Assembly: GCA_018136815.1 (NCBI GenBank) | Contig: CM030942.1 | Location: forward strand, 3,263,396 to 3,327,395 | From: Isochrysis galbana | Lineage: Eukaryota > Haptophyta > Isochrysidales > Isochrysidaceae | Direction of reading: 5' to 3' | DNA length: 64,000 nucleotides | Shown here: one piece after another, positions 1-10,089 of the stretch | Layout: the number at the start of each line of letters is the position of its first letter | Numbering within the stretch: the stretch's first letter is position 1 | Notes under the pieces: model-generated | What the model was told of the DNA's origin: nothing | Seen by the model: the letters and a program-made list of their open reading frames with translations, nothing else | The model's database searches: none | Position numbers and translations under genes: made by a program

Positions 1-1326
1 TGTCAGTATGCGATGGCGTTCCTTCAGCCTCGAGCAAAGCAACGACACCTCTGCCGTCGCGGGGTTTCGATGCTCTCGATCGCGCACAAAGTCGATACCT
101 ATGAATAGTCCCAAACCTCGCACGTCTCCAATCAGCCGCCCAGCCCGCTCTTGCGCCAGAGTCCTAAGAGCAGCCATGAGGAAATCGCCGACAATTTGCG
201 CCCTCTCTCGCAATCCTTCACGCTCAATGGTGTCGAGTACTGCAAGACCAGCGGCAGCGCAAACAGGGTTCCCTCCAAATGTGTTGAAGTATTCTGGCCC
301 CATCGCAAATGCCTCGGAGATGCTACGGGTGGCCACGACCGCAGCGAGAGGCATGCCGTTGCCAAACGGCTTGCCCAAGGTCACGATATCCGGAACCACC
401 TTCTGCTGCTCGAAAGCCCACCAGTTGGAGCCACACCTTCCGAGACCCGTCTGCACTTCATCGGCGATGCACACCCCGCCCTTGGCACGCACGGCAGCAT
501 AGCACCGCTCAAGGTATCCCTCCGGCGGAAGGACCACTCCCGCGACCGACATCCCCGATTCGATAAAGAAGGCACAAACCCCATTGTCTCCAGTGCTGTA
601 GCACGCCTCCTCAACATGTTGTGCGTAGCGGGAGCTGGCGTCGGCGCCACGATGGACGCCTCGGTAGGCGTCAGGTGTGGGGCATTTGGTAACCCACGGC
701 TGCTGGCCTTTCCCATTGAAGGACTTGTGCTCAAACTTGTAGGGAGAGAGGGCCAGCGCCGAGATTGTGTGGCCATGATACGCGTGGTCCACGACAATGG
801 TGCGATCAGAGCGGCCAGAATTGGCCGCACGAGCCAAGCGGAGAGCGAGATCGTTGGCCTCACTGCCCGAGTTGACAAAGAAGACCACACCGTCGCTGAG
901 CGGCGACGGGAATGTGGCCAGCAGCCGGCGCGCGAGCTCGCACACCGTGGGGTGGAGGTACCTGGTGTTCGTGTTGAGCATGCTCACCTGTGAGCTCACC
1001 GCATTCACGACCGCCGGGTGACAGTGGCCGATGTGCGCGACATTGTTGCGCGTGTCCAGAAACTCCCGCCCGTTCTCGTCGTAGAGCATCACTCCGCGGC
1101 CCTCGACGAGCAGCAGAGGCTCAGAGTTGGCGTACGAGACCGTCTGCGCTGCGCAGAAGTCTCTGCGCCGCGAGGCGAGCAGCGCGTGCTTGCGTCCTCT
1201 CGCAGCACGGAAGGCTGAGAGACGGCGCCGCCGGCGCTGCCGCCACTCCGCCGAGAGCTCGACGAGCAGCGCTCCCAGCGCGGCGGCGAGCACGCCGAGC
1301 ACGCACCCGGAGCGAACCGCCATCAT
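1..1326 (-). CDS. Class III PLP-dependent aminotransferase family protein, 3' end outside window
   Basis: Open frame of 442 codons from an ATG at 1326 (a second ATG lies at 1323) to the left edge, without a stop. Residues 4-22 are hydrophobic and are followed by an Arg-rich stretch, which suggests a membrane anchor or organelle targeting. The rest matches class III aminotransferases: SGSEAND (phosphate binding), DHAYHGHT, IADEVQTGLGR (the Asp that contacts the PLP ring nitrogen) and TLGKPFGNG with the Schiff-base Lys near residue 319. The later FNTFGGNP and DVRGLGLFIGIDFVRDRE segments resemble the AGXT2-like subfamily, which includes ethanolamine-phosphate phospho-lyase and phosphohydroxylysine phospho-lyase. 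That would make it a lyase of phosphorylated amines rather than a transaminase, but the substrate is inferred from family resemblance only. About 40-60 residues should lie beyond the edge. It is transcribed divergently from the acyltransferase at 2333. Confidence 0.9.
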   Translation of the reverse strand, partial: MMAVRSGCVLGVLAAALGALLVELSAEWRQRRRRRLSAFRAARGRKHALLASRRRDFCAAQTVSYANSEPLLLVEGRGVMLYDENGREFLDTRNNVAHIGHCHPAVVNAVSSQVSMLNTNTRYLHPTVCELARRLLATFPSPLSDGVVFFVNSGSEANDLALRLARAANSGRSDRTIVVDHAYHGHTISALALSPYKFEHKSFNGKGQQPWVTKCPTPDAYRGVHRGADASSRYAQHVEEACYSTGDNGVCAFFIESGMSVAGVVLPPEGYLERCYAAVRAKGGVCIADEVQTGLGRCGSNWWAFEQQKVVPDIVTLGKPFGNGMPLAAVVATRSISEAFAMGPEYFNTFGGNPVCAAAGLAVLDTIEREGLRERAQIVGDFLMAALRTLAQERAGRLIGDVRGLGLFIGIDFVRDREHRNPATAEVSLLCSRLKERHRILT

Positions 1327-1957
1327 CCGCCGGCCGTCCCCGCTCGGCTCGAAACTCTCTCGCTCCCTCCCTCTCTTGTTCAGCTCGCCTTCGTTTTGTT
1401 GTTGGCTTGTCCCCTGCCTAATTCTTTACATTCCCGCCTTCGCGGGGGTCGCGGGTGAACTGCGGTTTGTGAGAATCTTGGGCACACCCTCTCTCCGCCA
1501 AACGGGGAGCCCCCCCCCCCTTCCCATCTCTCTCCCTCTCTCTGCTGTTCTCCTCTTCTTCCCCTCTTTCTCCCGCTACCTCTCCTTACCCTACGTTAGA
1601 GAGGGCGAGGGAGAGGGAGAGAGAGGGATGAGAGAGAGAGAGAGAGACGAGAAGAAGGAGACCGATTCCACGTAGACACACCGGATACATCGTCTTCCTC
1701 CTGCTTCCCCTCAACAAAGACGAGGATGGAAGGAAGATCCCCCCTCTCGCAGAGAGAGAGAGAGAGAGAAGGAAGATCCTCTCTCTCTCTCTGCTCTCTT
1801 TCTCTCTCTCGTTCGGGCTCTCTGCGAGAGGGGGACACAGGGAGAGGGCGGGGGAGAGAGAGAAGGGGGGTGGGGGGGGAGCGGGTTCTTTCTCTCCCTT
1901 CTCAAGTGATGGGGGAGGGGTCAGTTCCTCCTCCTCCTCCCCACTTCCACCGACGAC

Positions 1958-2022
<65 letters not shown>

Positions 2023-2332
2023 GCTGCGCCTCGCAGCCTCGCTCCCCTTCCCCCGTCTGAGGGCCGTTTCTCCTCTTACTCGCGGCGTGCCTTCCAGCGG
2101 GAAGGGCCACGGGGGGAGAGGCGGAGTCCGGCCCCCCCGCCCCCCCCCCCGTCCGCTCTCTCTCGTCGCGAGATGCAGAGCAGATTCGGCAGCGCATCCG
2201 CCCCCGCGGACGCGGCGCGCTCGCTCACCGCCCCTTCCACCCGCACCTCCCCTCCCCGTCCCCCCTCCCGCCTTCCCCCCCGCCCCCTCCCCTTCGCTGC
2301 CGCCGCCTCCCCCGGCGCTTGCCCGGCAGCTG
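1327..2332. promoter_or_regulatory. Divergent intergenic region with GA and CT tracts
   Basis: This 1-kb gap separates two head-to-head genes and should hold both promoters. It is very low in complexity: a GA-rich block at 1600-1660, alternating GA/CT blocks at 1750-1870, and a pure (CT)n tract at about 1960-2019 followed by poly-C runs. Long open frames of Arg-Glu or Leu-Ser repeats here are artefacts of the dinucleotide repeat. No TATA box or other site could be assigned. Confidence 0.5.
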
Positions 2333-4327
2333 ATGGGCGTGGGCGACGCCTCCTCGCCCTCCACCCAGCTCGCCCTCCGTGCCCTCACCGCCACCCCCTT
2401 GCTCGAGCTCGTCAAGTTCGTGCGCATGGTGCGACTTGCGGCAAGGCACAGGGCAAGCAAGCGAGCGATTGTGCTCGCAATCGCCTGCTGGCTCATCCGG
2501 AAGGCAGTGCGCAGTCTGCTGCGACACCGCGCGGCGGACAAGCTCGTGCTTGACCTCTGCGAACGCACCGAGCTCCTCCAGCAGATGCGTCGGATTCAGA
2601 GCGTCCAGGCTAGGCTAGAGACCATCCACGAGACCCCAACGCCAAGCGCGACCAGATTGGCTGACGGAAGCATCATGCGCCGGGCCCAAAGCCTAGGCAA
2701 TCTCGTGAGGCACGGCATGTCCAGCGTCGGCTGCGCTCCACCCCCACGGCTTGCCATCAATCTAGACGAACTGAGGAACTTCTCCAGACTGCACAAATCG
2801 AAGCTATGCGGAGAGTGCCTGTCTCGTTGCACCTCGGCACTCTCGTTGGCCTCAATGGAGGAGGACACTTTGATGGAGGGTGATACGGCGATCGGGGAGA
2901 GGAGTCACCCCATACCGGATTCTGCGAGCTCGCAGCCGTTGGACAACAGCCCCGTTGGGAGCCGTGGCGTCGTTGCGGCCGACCGGACAGTGCACCGGGT
3001 CGCAAGCATTACAGCGATGAGTGCAACCGGGAGCTCGGGCGGTGGCAGCACGGGAAGCCTTGTCCTTAGCACCGGACAGCCGGACAGTAGCGTAGGTCTA
3101 GACACGATGCACTTCTCCTCCGCAGCGAGCTCGCCAGCGCTGTCACCACCGCTGTTGTCCACTTTGCTTGAGGACAGCGCAGAATACCTACACTCGGTGC
3201 CACAAGAGATGCGGGTTTCTGAATGTGAAGTGGACTGCGAAGATGAGGAATCTTCAACCGCCACCCCGCACCAGTCTAGCGGTCTTCAGAGCCAGTGCAC
3301 TACTGAGACGAACAAGACGGCCGCATGCCCACGCCGTCCCCGCAGCCTCGGCAGCGAGGATTTTGACTTTTGCGACGAGGAGTACTCAGCGGTGAATGTA
3401 GAAAAGATGCTTGCAAGGGTTGCAGCACGTTTGGACGCCGAAGTCGCGAACTCCGGGGAGTTTCTAGATGCCCGTGGAGCATACTCGAGCTTATTTAACC
3501 CGGTAAGCCAGGAGAGCTATGACGGCTGCGTCGCATGCACACAAGCTGAAAACACATGGCGTACGGCCACCCGGCGCGCCATTTGCGCTGCGGCTCTAAT
3601 CGCCACCGCCTATTCCATGTGGCTCCGCTTTGTGGCCCGTCGAGATGTCGCTTTGGTCCATATTATGGCCATGGTGCACCAGGTGGCTAAGCTCTTCCAC
3701 TATCGCGTGAAGGGATTGGAACACATCCCCAAGTCGGGTGCCGCAATGATATACTGTTATCATGGTTTCATCCCTTTGGACATGTACTTCTTCCAAGAGG
3801 CTGTTTGGCGTATGACCGGGCGCCTGCCTCGCGTCCTCGTCGCTGATTTCGTGTTCCGCATCCCCTTCTTCTCGTGGCTTGTTCGCATGGGGGGTGGCGT
3901 CCCGGCCAGTCGAGGGGCTGCGCTCGAACAACTCAAGCGCGGCGAACTCGTGGTGGTCGCCCCAGGAGGGGTGCGTGAAGGAATGTCGTCCACCGCCGCA
4001 GACTATTCGGTGAAGTGGTATGGGCGCCAGGGGTTCGCAGAGACGGCATGCGCTGCTGGTGCCCCACTTATCCCGATGTGCACTCGCAACGTGCGTGAGT
4101 TATTCCTTGTCCTGGGAGGTAATCACCCCTTGATCTTGAAGCTCTACAAACTCACGAAGCTTCCTTTCACTCCCTTCTTGGGCCCGCTGCTCGTTCCACT
4201 TACCACATTGCTCGGCGAGCCCCTCCCATATGATTCAAAGCGTCCTGTTGTCGAGGTGATCAGCATGGCAAAGCATGCCATGGAGTCTTTGCTGCAACGC
4301 GCAACCGCTGCGTCTAAACTTGACTGA
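2333..4327 (+). CDS. TMEM68-like glycerolipid acyltransferase with long N-terminal extension
   Basis: Predicted 664-residue membrane acyltransferase. The frame is open upstream to about 2087, but only through low-complexity sequence, so the first ATG (2333) is preferred. The C-terminal third holds a PlsC/LPAT-type domain: HGFIPLD (His 477, Asp 483, catalytic pair in TMEM68-like spacing) after a hydrophobic segment, and APGGVREG at about 543-550, the acceptor-phosphate motif of this family. TMEM68-type enzymes act at the ER and can make triacylglycerol or acylate alcohols; the substrate here is inferred. The first 430 residues are unlike TMEM68: hydrophobic or basic helices near residues 20-75, then a Ser/Gly/Glu-rich linker likely to be disordered and regulatory. 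The gene appears uninterrupted. Family assignment is firm, exact reaction is not. Confidence 0.9.
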   Translation: MGVGDASSPSTQLALRALTATPLLELVKFVRMVRLAARHRASKRAIVLAIACWLIRKAVRSLLRHRAADKLVLDLCERTELLQQMRRIQSVQARLETIHETPTPSATRLADGSIMRRAQSLGNLVRHGMSSVGCAPPPRLAINLDELRNFSRLHKSKLCGECLSRCTSALSLASMEEDTLMEGDTAIGERSHPIPDSASSQPLDNSPVGSRGVVAADRTVHRVASITAMSATGSSGGGSTGSLVLSTGQPDSSVGLDTMHFSSAASSPALSPPLLSTLLEDSAEYLHSVPQEMRVSECEVDCEDEESSTATPHQSSGLQSQCTTETNKTAACPRRPRSLGSEDFDFCDEEYSAVNVEKMLARVAARLDAEVANSGEFLDARGAYSSLFNPVSQESYDGCVACTQAENTWRTATRRAICAAALIATAYSMWLRFVARRDVALVHIMAMVHQVAKLFHYRVKGLEHIPKSGAAMIYCYHGFIPLDMYFFQEAVWRMTGRLPRVLVADFVFRIPFFSWLVRMGGGVPASRGAALEQLKRGELVVVAPGGVREGMSSTAADYSVKWYGRQGFAETACAAGAPLIPMCTRNVRELFLVLGGNHPLILKLYKLTKLPFTPFLGPLLVPLTTLLGEPLPYDSKRPVVEVISMAKHAMESLLQRATAASKLD

Positions 4328-5082
4328 TCCCTTGCTGAAGACCTCCACGGAATTCACAACGATACCATTAAGTGAATCCATTTCGATCCTCCGTATGCCT
4401 GCTCCACGAACCTCGGAATCTTTGAGCGTCGTGATGCCTCGCACCATCTCACTGGACGAGCCATTTCAATAACAAGGCGTTGATGAGGATGCGCATCCCT
4501 GACCTTTTCAGCAACTTCGCGCGTGGCAAAGCGCGTCATCTCTCATGATGACATGATGACACTCACAGCAATCCGATCGATGGCCTATCTTGTAGAAGTG
4601 TATAGTATGTGTGCGAAAGAAGCTCTGGGCTATTACAACACTAAAGCAATCTATTGGTCTCGTGGCGGAAGGCTCCATCGTGGTACGTTGCCTTTGTGGT
4701 GCACTTGATTCTAGAATCTCTTTGCTTGTGGCTTCTTGCGTTCTCGCGCCTCTTCATCTTCGCGTCTCGACATGCCTCTCGCGCCTTTTACTTTTTGCGC
4801 CATACCGAGCTTAGCGTGCCTTCATCATCTCGCAAGTTGCAATTTGCGTTTCCTCCACGATCTGAGCACCAATCTTATGCTCATGATGGCAACGCAAAGC
4901 ACATGAACACAAACACCCGCAGTCACCTAGCATCTAGCTGCACGGGAGGAAAGGTCGTTTGCCTTCATTTGGTACCCCTCGTTTCCAAAATATGCGGGTC
5001 CCCCTCGCGCGTTCAGACAGGCCCTGAACGTGGGAGAGAATCCGGGCCCCTCCCCTTGCGTTCCTGGCCCCGCCGAATGCCT
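4328..5082. other. Intergenic stretch, nothing assigned
   Basis: The 3' flank of the acyltransferase. Short open frames lack protein-like composition and no repeat shared with the rest of the window was found. From about 5090 the composition drops sharply toward AT. Confidence 0.4.
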
Positions 5083-5544
5083 TCATGACCGAGCTTTTTT
5101 GTATTTGATGTTGCTGGGCCTTGTGGGTTCAATCTTTACGGGAGCTGAACCCGAATCGATAAGCGGCCTTTTGTTTTCAATCTTTACTTGGGAAGCTGAA
5201 CCCGAATCGACACCTTCTAACAATTCTTGGAGGTGGGGAGTTAATTCCAAAATGACATAAGTTTTGATTGTACCCAGCAGAACGTCACGACTCATATCGA
5301 GGATTGTTTTCTCAGTGAATTTCTTGCTCAAGAGAGTGTGTCTAATATAAACCAATGTGAATGGTTTATCAATCTCGCAAATGGCGTGTAAGGTGTCTTC
5401 AATTTTCGTATTGTGCTTGAAATTTAATGCATTGAATAAGAACTTACATTCGTCAGTGTACGTAAACACACTTAGGTCGGCCAGGGAGGCCCCAACCGGC
5501 GGCGGCGGACTGATGCTGTCCAATGCTTCCGCTATAACCTGCAT
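5083..5544 (-). CDS. AT-rich orphan ORF, 153 aa
   Basis: An ATG-started frame (5544) whose codons are A/T-ending, in strong contrast to the GC-rich host genes. The product begins MQVIAEALDSIS, is charged and helical in the middle, and ends in a near-duplicated tail unit of the type DSGSA-VKIE-RP that is also visible as a nucleotide repeat at about 5140-5215. I recognise no family. The composition suggests recent arrival from an AT-rich source such as a mobile or virus-like element, but nothing in it identifies the source. Together with the ORF at 6569-6934 it forms an AT-rich island. Confidence 0.4.
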   Translation of the reverse strand: MQVIAEALDSISPPPPVGASLADLSVFTYTDECKFLFNALNFKHNTKIEDTLHAICEIDKPFTLVYIRHTLLSKKFTEKTILDMSRDVLLGTIKTYVILELTPHLQELLEGVDSGSASQVKIENKRPLIDSGSAPVKIEPTRPSNIKYKKARS

Positions 5545-6257
5545 GGCAGATTTAGAATTGGATATGGAAAGAGAGGTGTGATGAATTTTTTAAAGTTCTC
5601 GTCCATCTTTTTTTTGATCCATTCCAATCGCTTCAGTACTATATCAGCAGGCGCCCTTCCATTTGTAGACATGGTTGAGCACTGTGAGGTGGGTGGGTGT
5701 CTGCCTTTACTCAAATACTAGAAGTTTTTTTTTGTGCCGGGAACCCAACGAAGGCATACGACCTCGGGCGGGAATCAAATCCCAAATGCATGCAGTTGAG
5801 CAACGTCCACGCAACCACAGGCGCCGCATCCCTAGCTCACGAGCGGCCAGGTGGCGGTGCGCGGCGGGGTGCGGTCCCAGGACTCGCGGAGGCGGAAGCC
5901 GACGGCGGCCACCTCGGCCGCGAGCAGCTGGGCGGAGGCGTTGTGCTACCTCCGCCTCCGTCAGCAGGGGCGCCCCGCCGACGACGACATGCGTGACGAG
6001 GAGGCAGCTGGAAGTGCGCGCGTTTTCTTTTTATCGAGGGGAGCTTGGCCCGATGTCCTAGGGCCGAGCTTTTTTATTTTGTTGACGCGGCCTTCGTCGA
6101 AGCGACCGCGAACGCTCCTTTCGCGGGGCGCGAGTAGGACGGTGGGATATCGTCGCTCCAGTGCGAAAAAGGCACCACCAAGAGGCGCCTACCTGTCCTA
6201 GCCCGAATTTATACCAAGAAGGAGCGGTGCGACCAAACGTTGGACAACAAAAAGAAT
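5545..6257. other. Transition from AT-rich to GC-rich sequence, no clear gene
   Basis: AT-rich to about 5740, then GC-rich. On the minus strand near 5740-5830 there is a faint tRNA-like arrangement (GGGATTTGATTCCC resembling a T arm) but no convincing A box. Remaining frames look like composition artefacts. Confidence 0.3.
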
Positions 6258-6545
6258 ATGCCGTCGAAACGACTTTTGATTGCCCTCGCGGTGGTCGTCG
6301 CCACCGTGGTCGCCGCCATCGTCGTGGCGTTCATCTCATGCATCGTGGATGCTCATTCTATTGGGGGAGGGGGAAGAAACCGGAGGGAAAGGAGACCTCA
6401 TACGCGACGAGAATTCCCACCTCTCCCTGTTCACCAACGTCACCACAATGCCACAATGAATCCTTTGCCCGCCGTTATCGTCGCGTACGTGGGCCTCTCC
6501 TTCGGGGTGCTCGCGGGGAGGGGCTCATGGAAGGAGACCAAATGA
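6258..6545 (+). CDS. Small two-helix membrane protein candidate, 95 aa
   Basis: From the ATG at 6258 the frame gives a basic start (MPSKR), a long hydrophobic helix of Ala/Val/Ile at about residues 6-30, an Arg-rich linker and a second hydrophobic helix around residues 68-86 (AVIVAYVGLSFGVLAG). The second half of this sequence recurs at about 6999-7183, where the helix reads LVAYVVLLGLSLGVLAG in another frame context. The duplication suggests a once larger coding unit or a gene fragment. No family recognised. Confidence 0.35.
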   Translation: MPSKRLLIALAVVVATVVAAIVVAFISCIVDAHSIGGGGRNRRERRPHTRREFPPLPVHQRHHNATMNPLPAVIVAYVGLSFGVLAGRGSWKETK

Positions 6546-7183
6546 GAGCAAGCCACCTTGGGTGAAAGTTAGCTGTGCCCGCCTTGCTCCTCGCCTCCTC
6601 TCCCACCGAGTTCCACTCCTGGACATGCCTCTTTGAATATACTGCTTTCCTTCAATGCGGTAATTTGCCATTTATGCATATTCTTTACATTTAGATGGTT
6701 TGATTTACAAAGGTTAATTGCTAATTTCACGTATCTTTCTTTTTGTTCTTTCTCAATCCTTTGTATCCTAGCCGTAATATCTTTTAGCAACGATTTGTGT
6801 TGGTTGAGTTTTGGAACTAATTTGAGAAACGCATCATCATCCGAATGTTGCAACACGCGTCTAGCTTCAGATTCTTTAAGTTGTGTCGTTTTATTTTTTG
6901 GATGTCTGAAAATAGCTGCATTCAGAACCCTCATGAGTGTGGAGGGGGGGTGCTACCTCTAACCTCTAACGACTTATTTTTTCTCCTTGCCTCGAGATGT
7001 TCACCAACGTCACCATAATGCCACAATGAATCCTTGTCGAAGGAGGCCCTCTCGGGGCGCGCCCTCATGCCGAGCCAAGGCGACGCCGTTCTCGTCGCGT
7101 ACGTGGTGCTTCTGGGCCTCTCCCTCGGGGTGCTCGCGGGGGGGGCTCATGGAAGGAGACCAAATGAAGGCAAGCCACCTAAG
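6432..7183. repeat. Diverged direct repeats flanking an AT-rich insert
   Basis: About 130 bp at 6432-6563 is repeated, with small indels, at 6999-7183. Both start TTCACCAACGTCACCA and end near GGAGACCAAATGA and AGCCACCT. The roughly 430 bp between them (6570-6985) is markedly AT-rich, so the layout is an insert bounded by long direct repeats. Confidence 0.6.
6569..6934 (-). CDS. AT-rich orphan ORF, 121 aa, coiled-coil-like
   Basis: An open frame inside the AT-rich insert. The product is Lys/Glu/Leu-rich and predicted helical, for example DITARIQRIEKEQKERYVKL. The last 20 or so residues (from about GVELGGRG) are encoded by GC-rich flanking sequence, so the natural C-terminus may be lost. It shares base composition and orientation with the ORF at 5083-5544. 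No family recognised; it may derive from a mobile or virus-like element, but this is not shown. Confidence 0.35.
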   Translation of the reverse strand: MRVLNAAIFRHPKNKTTQLKESEARRVLQHSDDDAFLKLVPKLNQHKSLLKDITARIQRIEKEQKERYVKLAINLCKSNHLNVKNMHKWQITALKESSIFKEACPGVELGGRGGEEQGGHS

Positions 7184-7194
7184 ACGTGAACCAA

Positions 7195-9433
7195 AAAAAA
7201 AACATCTGAAGATTCCGGGCTACACGCCTACTAATCCTAGGTTACCCTGTCTCCGACACGACACCGCCCTTACATCCCCTCCTCCACCTCCTCCCTTTCC
7301 CCCCTTCATTCCTTTGTCTTCGGTTTCCGGGGTCCGACTCTGGTGCACTACCAAGAGCCTGGTTCGGAGTGCGGCTTTGGGGCAGGCCTGTTGGATATGA
7401 CGCCATTTTTTGGAGTCTCTGGGAATGTTACGCTGGGTTTGTTCTTGAGGTCGGGCTGCGGTGTATCCGTATCATACGCAAGTTGGGTGCTCTCGAGTTA
7501 TGTTTTTCATTTGTCTAGTTCTCTGGAGCACTCTATGATGTGTGCCGCCCCCAACTTGGAGGCGAGTGCGATGAGTTCTGTGCTGGGTGTTAGATTTTTG
7601 TCGGCGTCGACTGTGTATAAGGGGTAGAAGTCGTTTGTGTCTATCCTTTTCTTCGGCTGCCTGCCCATTCCCGCTTGGGCGGTTCTGGCCGAGTCCGTCG
7701 TGTGGGCAAAGAGTAGTGCTTTGCTCAGGATTGTATATCTTGCTAGTGTTCTTATCAATATCGACTCTTTCGAGAATGTGATGCCGTCGTAGTGGATTCT
7801 GTAGAAATCCGTTATAATGTATCTCCAAGCTAGCGTGTATAGGGTGTATATCGCTTTCGGGGCGTTGCCCTCTGGGTATATGAATAGGTTGTCTGTTATA
7901 ACTTTTTCTCTGCTCCTATTCGGTTCGGGCGTGAATCGAGCCGCCGCGTTTAGCGTCTCGAAGATGCTGACGAGTCTCGGGCATTCGCCCAGATGGGTTG
8001 ACGATTCGTCGGCTTCCCCGCATAGACGGCATGTGCTGTCTCTGTCTGGGAATCGGTTGTAAGTTCCCACCCGCCTATGGGTGATGTGTTTGTAGTGTAG
8101 GTGTATATCGCGCGCCGTTACCATCGGGGAGGTGTATAGTTTTGCCAGGTGTGTCCACGTATTCGCGGGTAGCGGGAGTCTTTTCGCCCAGTTGGTGGGG
8201 CCCGTGAGTCGGCGTCGCTTGTTCTGCTTTTCCCGTAGGGCCTGCGTCAGGTCTTCGACTTCGGTCTCGTCTAACGGAGTGTTACCGTCTAGCGTGTATT
8301 CATCGGCCGATGGGTATTCCAGCCTTCTGTTGGACTTGTAGCCCTCGCCCCACTTCGCCGGTGGCGCGGGGTCTAGGTGTTGTGGGGGGCCTTGGAGCCT
8401 TGCTCCCAATATTGGCGTGCCCAAGTAAGATAGCTCTGATTCGTACCAGACTCCTTCGAGTTTGGCGTAGTATTCGCCTTCCTTCGTTATGTGCATCTCG
8501 GGTGTTGACTTTCTTTCTTTCGGTTGGTCCCGCGTGTTGCTCTCTTGCTCCCCATGTCCGTTTGTTTTCTGTCCTACGGGTTTTTCCGTCAGCGTCGAGG
8601 CGAACAGTTCGATGGTCTTCCATGTTTCTAGAAATCTCTCTCTCGGGATATATTCGCCTTTAAATTGTATGTACGTGTCGTTGTTTTTCAGGTATTGCGC
8701 ACATTCCTCTTTAGTGTACGGGATGGTGCCGTTGTAGTCTTTATAGATGTTATGGATCGTGTTACATTCTAGTTTGCTCCATAGTTCTCTCCATAAAGGA
8801 TTCATTATAGGGCTCGCGAGGGTTGGGTTGTGCCAAATGGGTTGCGATAGGATGCCATCTCTACTGAGGGTCAAGGGAGTCAGGCGCAGGCTGCGGATGT
8901 TATTGAGCGCTTGTTTCCAGAAGGTAGGGAGTTTGCTAGTCCCTCTTATGCTGTCGGTCAGGGTGTGGGCGGGTATGTTGGTCAACACCGCCGCTCTACC
9001 TAGTTTCGTGCGGCTGAACCAGGCGTCGAGCACCTGTTTCCACTGTGCCTGTCTCGCGTCTAGATAGTTCAGAATCCATTTCGCCTGTAGGGCTTTCGTG
9101 TGGTTGTCCCAGTCGAGGAGGCCAAGTCCCAGTTGGGGCTTGTCCTCCGATTCGTCTCGTAGAGGGATGTCGGGGTGTTTAATCCATTTTAGTGTTTTTC
9201 CGGTTCGGGCGTTTGTCCATAGGATTCGGTCTACCGTTCTTTTCACGGACGCGTGGAAGGATCTCGGGGCCGCTAGAGTTTGTAGCCAGTATCTAGGGAT
9301 GGAGTATATAAGAAAGTTCGCTACTTTCGTTCTCCCATGTATGGACAATGTGTTTGTTATTGGCGCGTACGCTATGGCTCTTTTGTCTATTTTGTCGGCC
9401 AGTTTCCGCCAAAAGGATTTTATGGCTTGTGGC
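7195..9433 (-). mobile_element. 5'-truncated LINE retrotransposon with 17-bp target-site duplication
   Basis: The 2239-bp insert is bounded by direct repeats CCTAAGACGTGAACCAA at 7178-7194 and 9434-9450, the hallmark of target-primed insertion. Reading on the minus strand, an open frame runs from the truncated 5' edge to a stop at 7507. It encodes the region C-terminal to the reverse-transcriptase fingers and palm: a thumb-like segment (SFWRKLADKIDKRA, IHGRTKVANFL, LGLGLLDWDNHTKALQAKW), then a long linker and a CCHC knuckle CRLCGEADESSTHLGECPRL (C-x2-C-x8-H-x4-C), as in many non-LTR elements. The 3' UTR spans 7506-7205 and ends in the sense direction with GAATCTTCAGATG plus a T-run. No endonuclease or RT palm remains, so this copy cannot move on its own. 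Confidence 0.9.
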
Positions 9434-9539
9434 CCTAAGACGTGAACCAACCCGACAGGGACACTCCGCTCAACACTACCACCCCCACAACCCGAGCCCC
9501 TAAGTCCTAAGTAGAGCACGAGAGGAGTCGCCGCGAGGC

Positions 9540-10040
9540 AGGCTGGGGGGGAGTGAGAGAATGTGTGGGCGTGGCTACGCACGGTAGAGGCAGCGGCAGC
9601 TCTCTGCTCTCTCCTCCGGCGCTAACGTGTCTTCTTGCCCTATTTAGGTAAAAGAAGACGGGGGGCGCCAGAGCCAGGAGGGAAGGGCCGCGGCTCGCCG
9701 TGGCCGCTCGCTCCGGCGAGAGAGATTAGCGCTCTGGGCCGCTAGGTTCACGACGACGAGTGCCCCCCCCCCCCCCCTGCGTCGTTTTACCCGAAAGGGG
9801 TTTTCCCCCCAGCGCCAGCGTGGACTCGAGGAGAGGATGCGCTGGGGTGCGTAGGGTCGGTGTGTGCACTGGAGCGGGGTCAAATATCGAGGGGAGGGGG
9901 CAGTGCGCAGTGCCCCCTCCCCCCGCCCCCCGGTATCACTCGGACACCTGGCTTGTCAGGCATGAGGCAGGGCGGGATTCCGGGACTGAGACGTTGTATC
10001 CAATTAGCTAGTGGGGGTGGCTAGGATAAAACATTGATTA
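9540..10040 (+). repeat. Dispersed repeat family G, copy 1
   Basis: Matches 57876-58300 on the opposite strand. Shared landmarks in order: GCGGCAGCTCTC, a GTCTTCT...AGAAGAC stem, GGGGGCGCCAGAGCC, CCGCGGC, a poly-C run, GGGGTTTTCCCCC, GGACACCTGG, GGCATG and the end GGCTAGGATA followed by ACATTGATTAT. The shared 3' end with an A/T-rich tail suggests a short retroelement. No target duplication was found. Confidence 0.6.
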
Positions 10041-10044
10041 TGGC

Positions 10045-10086
10045 GCGCGCTCCATGACCATGACCCTATCAGTGTACTGATAGTTG
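10045..10086 (-). repeat. Short-retroelement 5' hairpin module (family D type), isolated
   Basis: On the minus strand it reads CAACTATCAGT-ACA-CTGATAGGGTCATGG, an 8-bp stem followed by a G-rich run, as at the start of the family D element at 12047. Only about 40 bp is kept before the end of repeat G, so this is a fragment. Confidence 0.5.
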
Positions 10087-10089
10087 AGG

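Noticed and set aside
2087-2332. Extending the acyltransferase upstream to 2087
   Set aside because: No ATG in frame before 2333; the added sequence is Pro/Arg low complexity from C-runs.
1586-2568. Long Arg-Glu and Leu-Ser repeat ORFs on both strands
   Set aside because: They are produced by GA/CT dinucleotide tracts, which stay open in all frames; composition is not protein-like and they overlap the divergent promoter.
5737-5830. tRNA-like fold on the minus strand
   Set aside because: A GGGATTTGATTCCC arm resembles a T arm, but there is no convincing A box or full cloverleaf.
7507-9582. Extending the LINE protein to 9582
   Set aside because: The target-site duplication at 9434-9450 fixes the element edge at 9433; sequence beyond it is flanking DNA that happens to be open.
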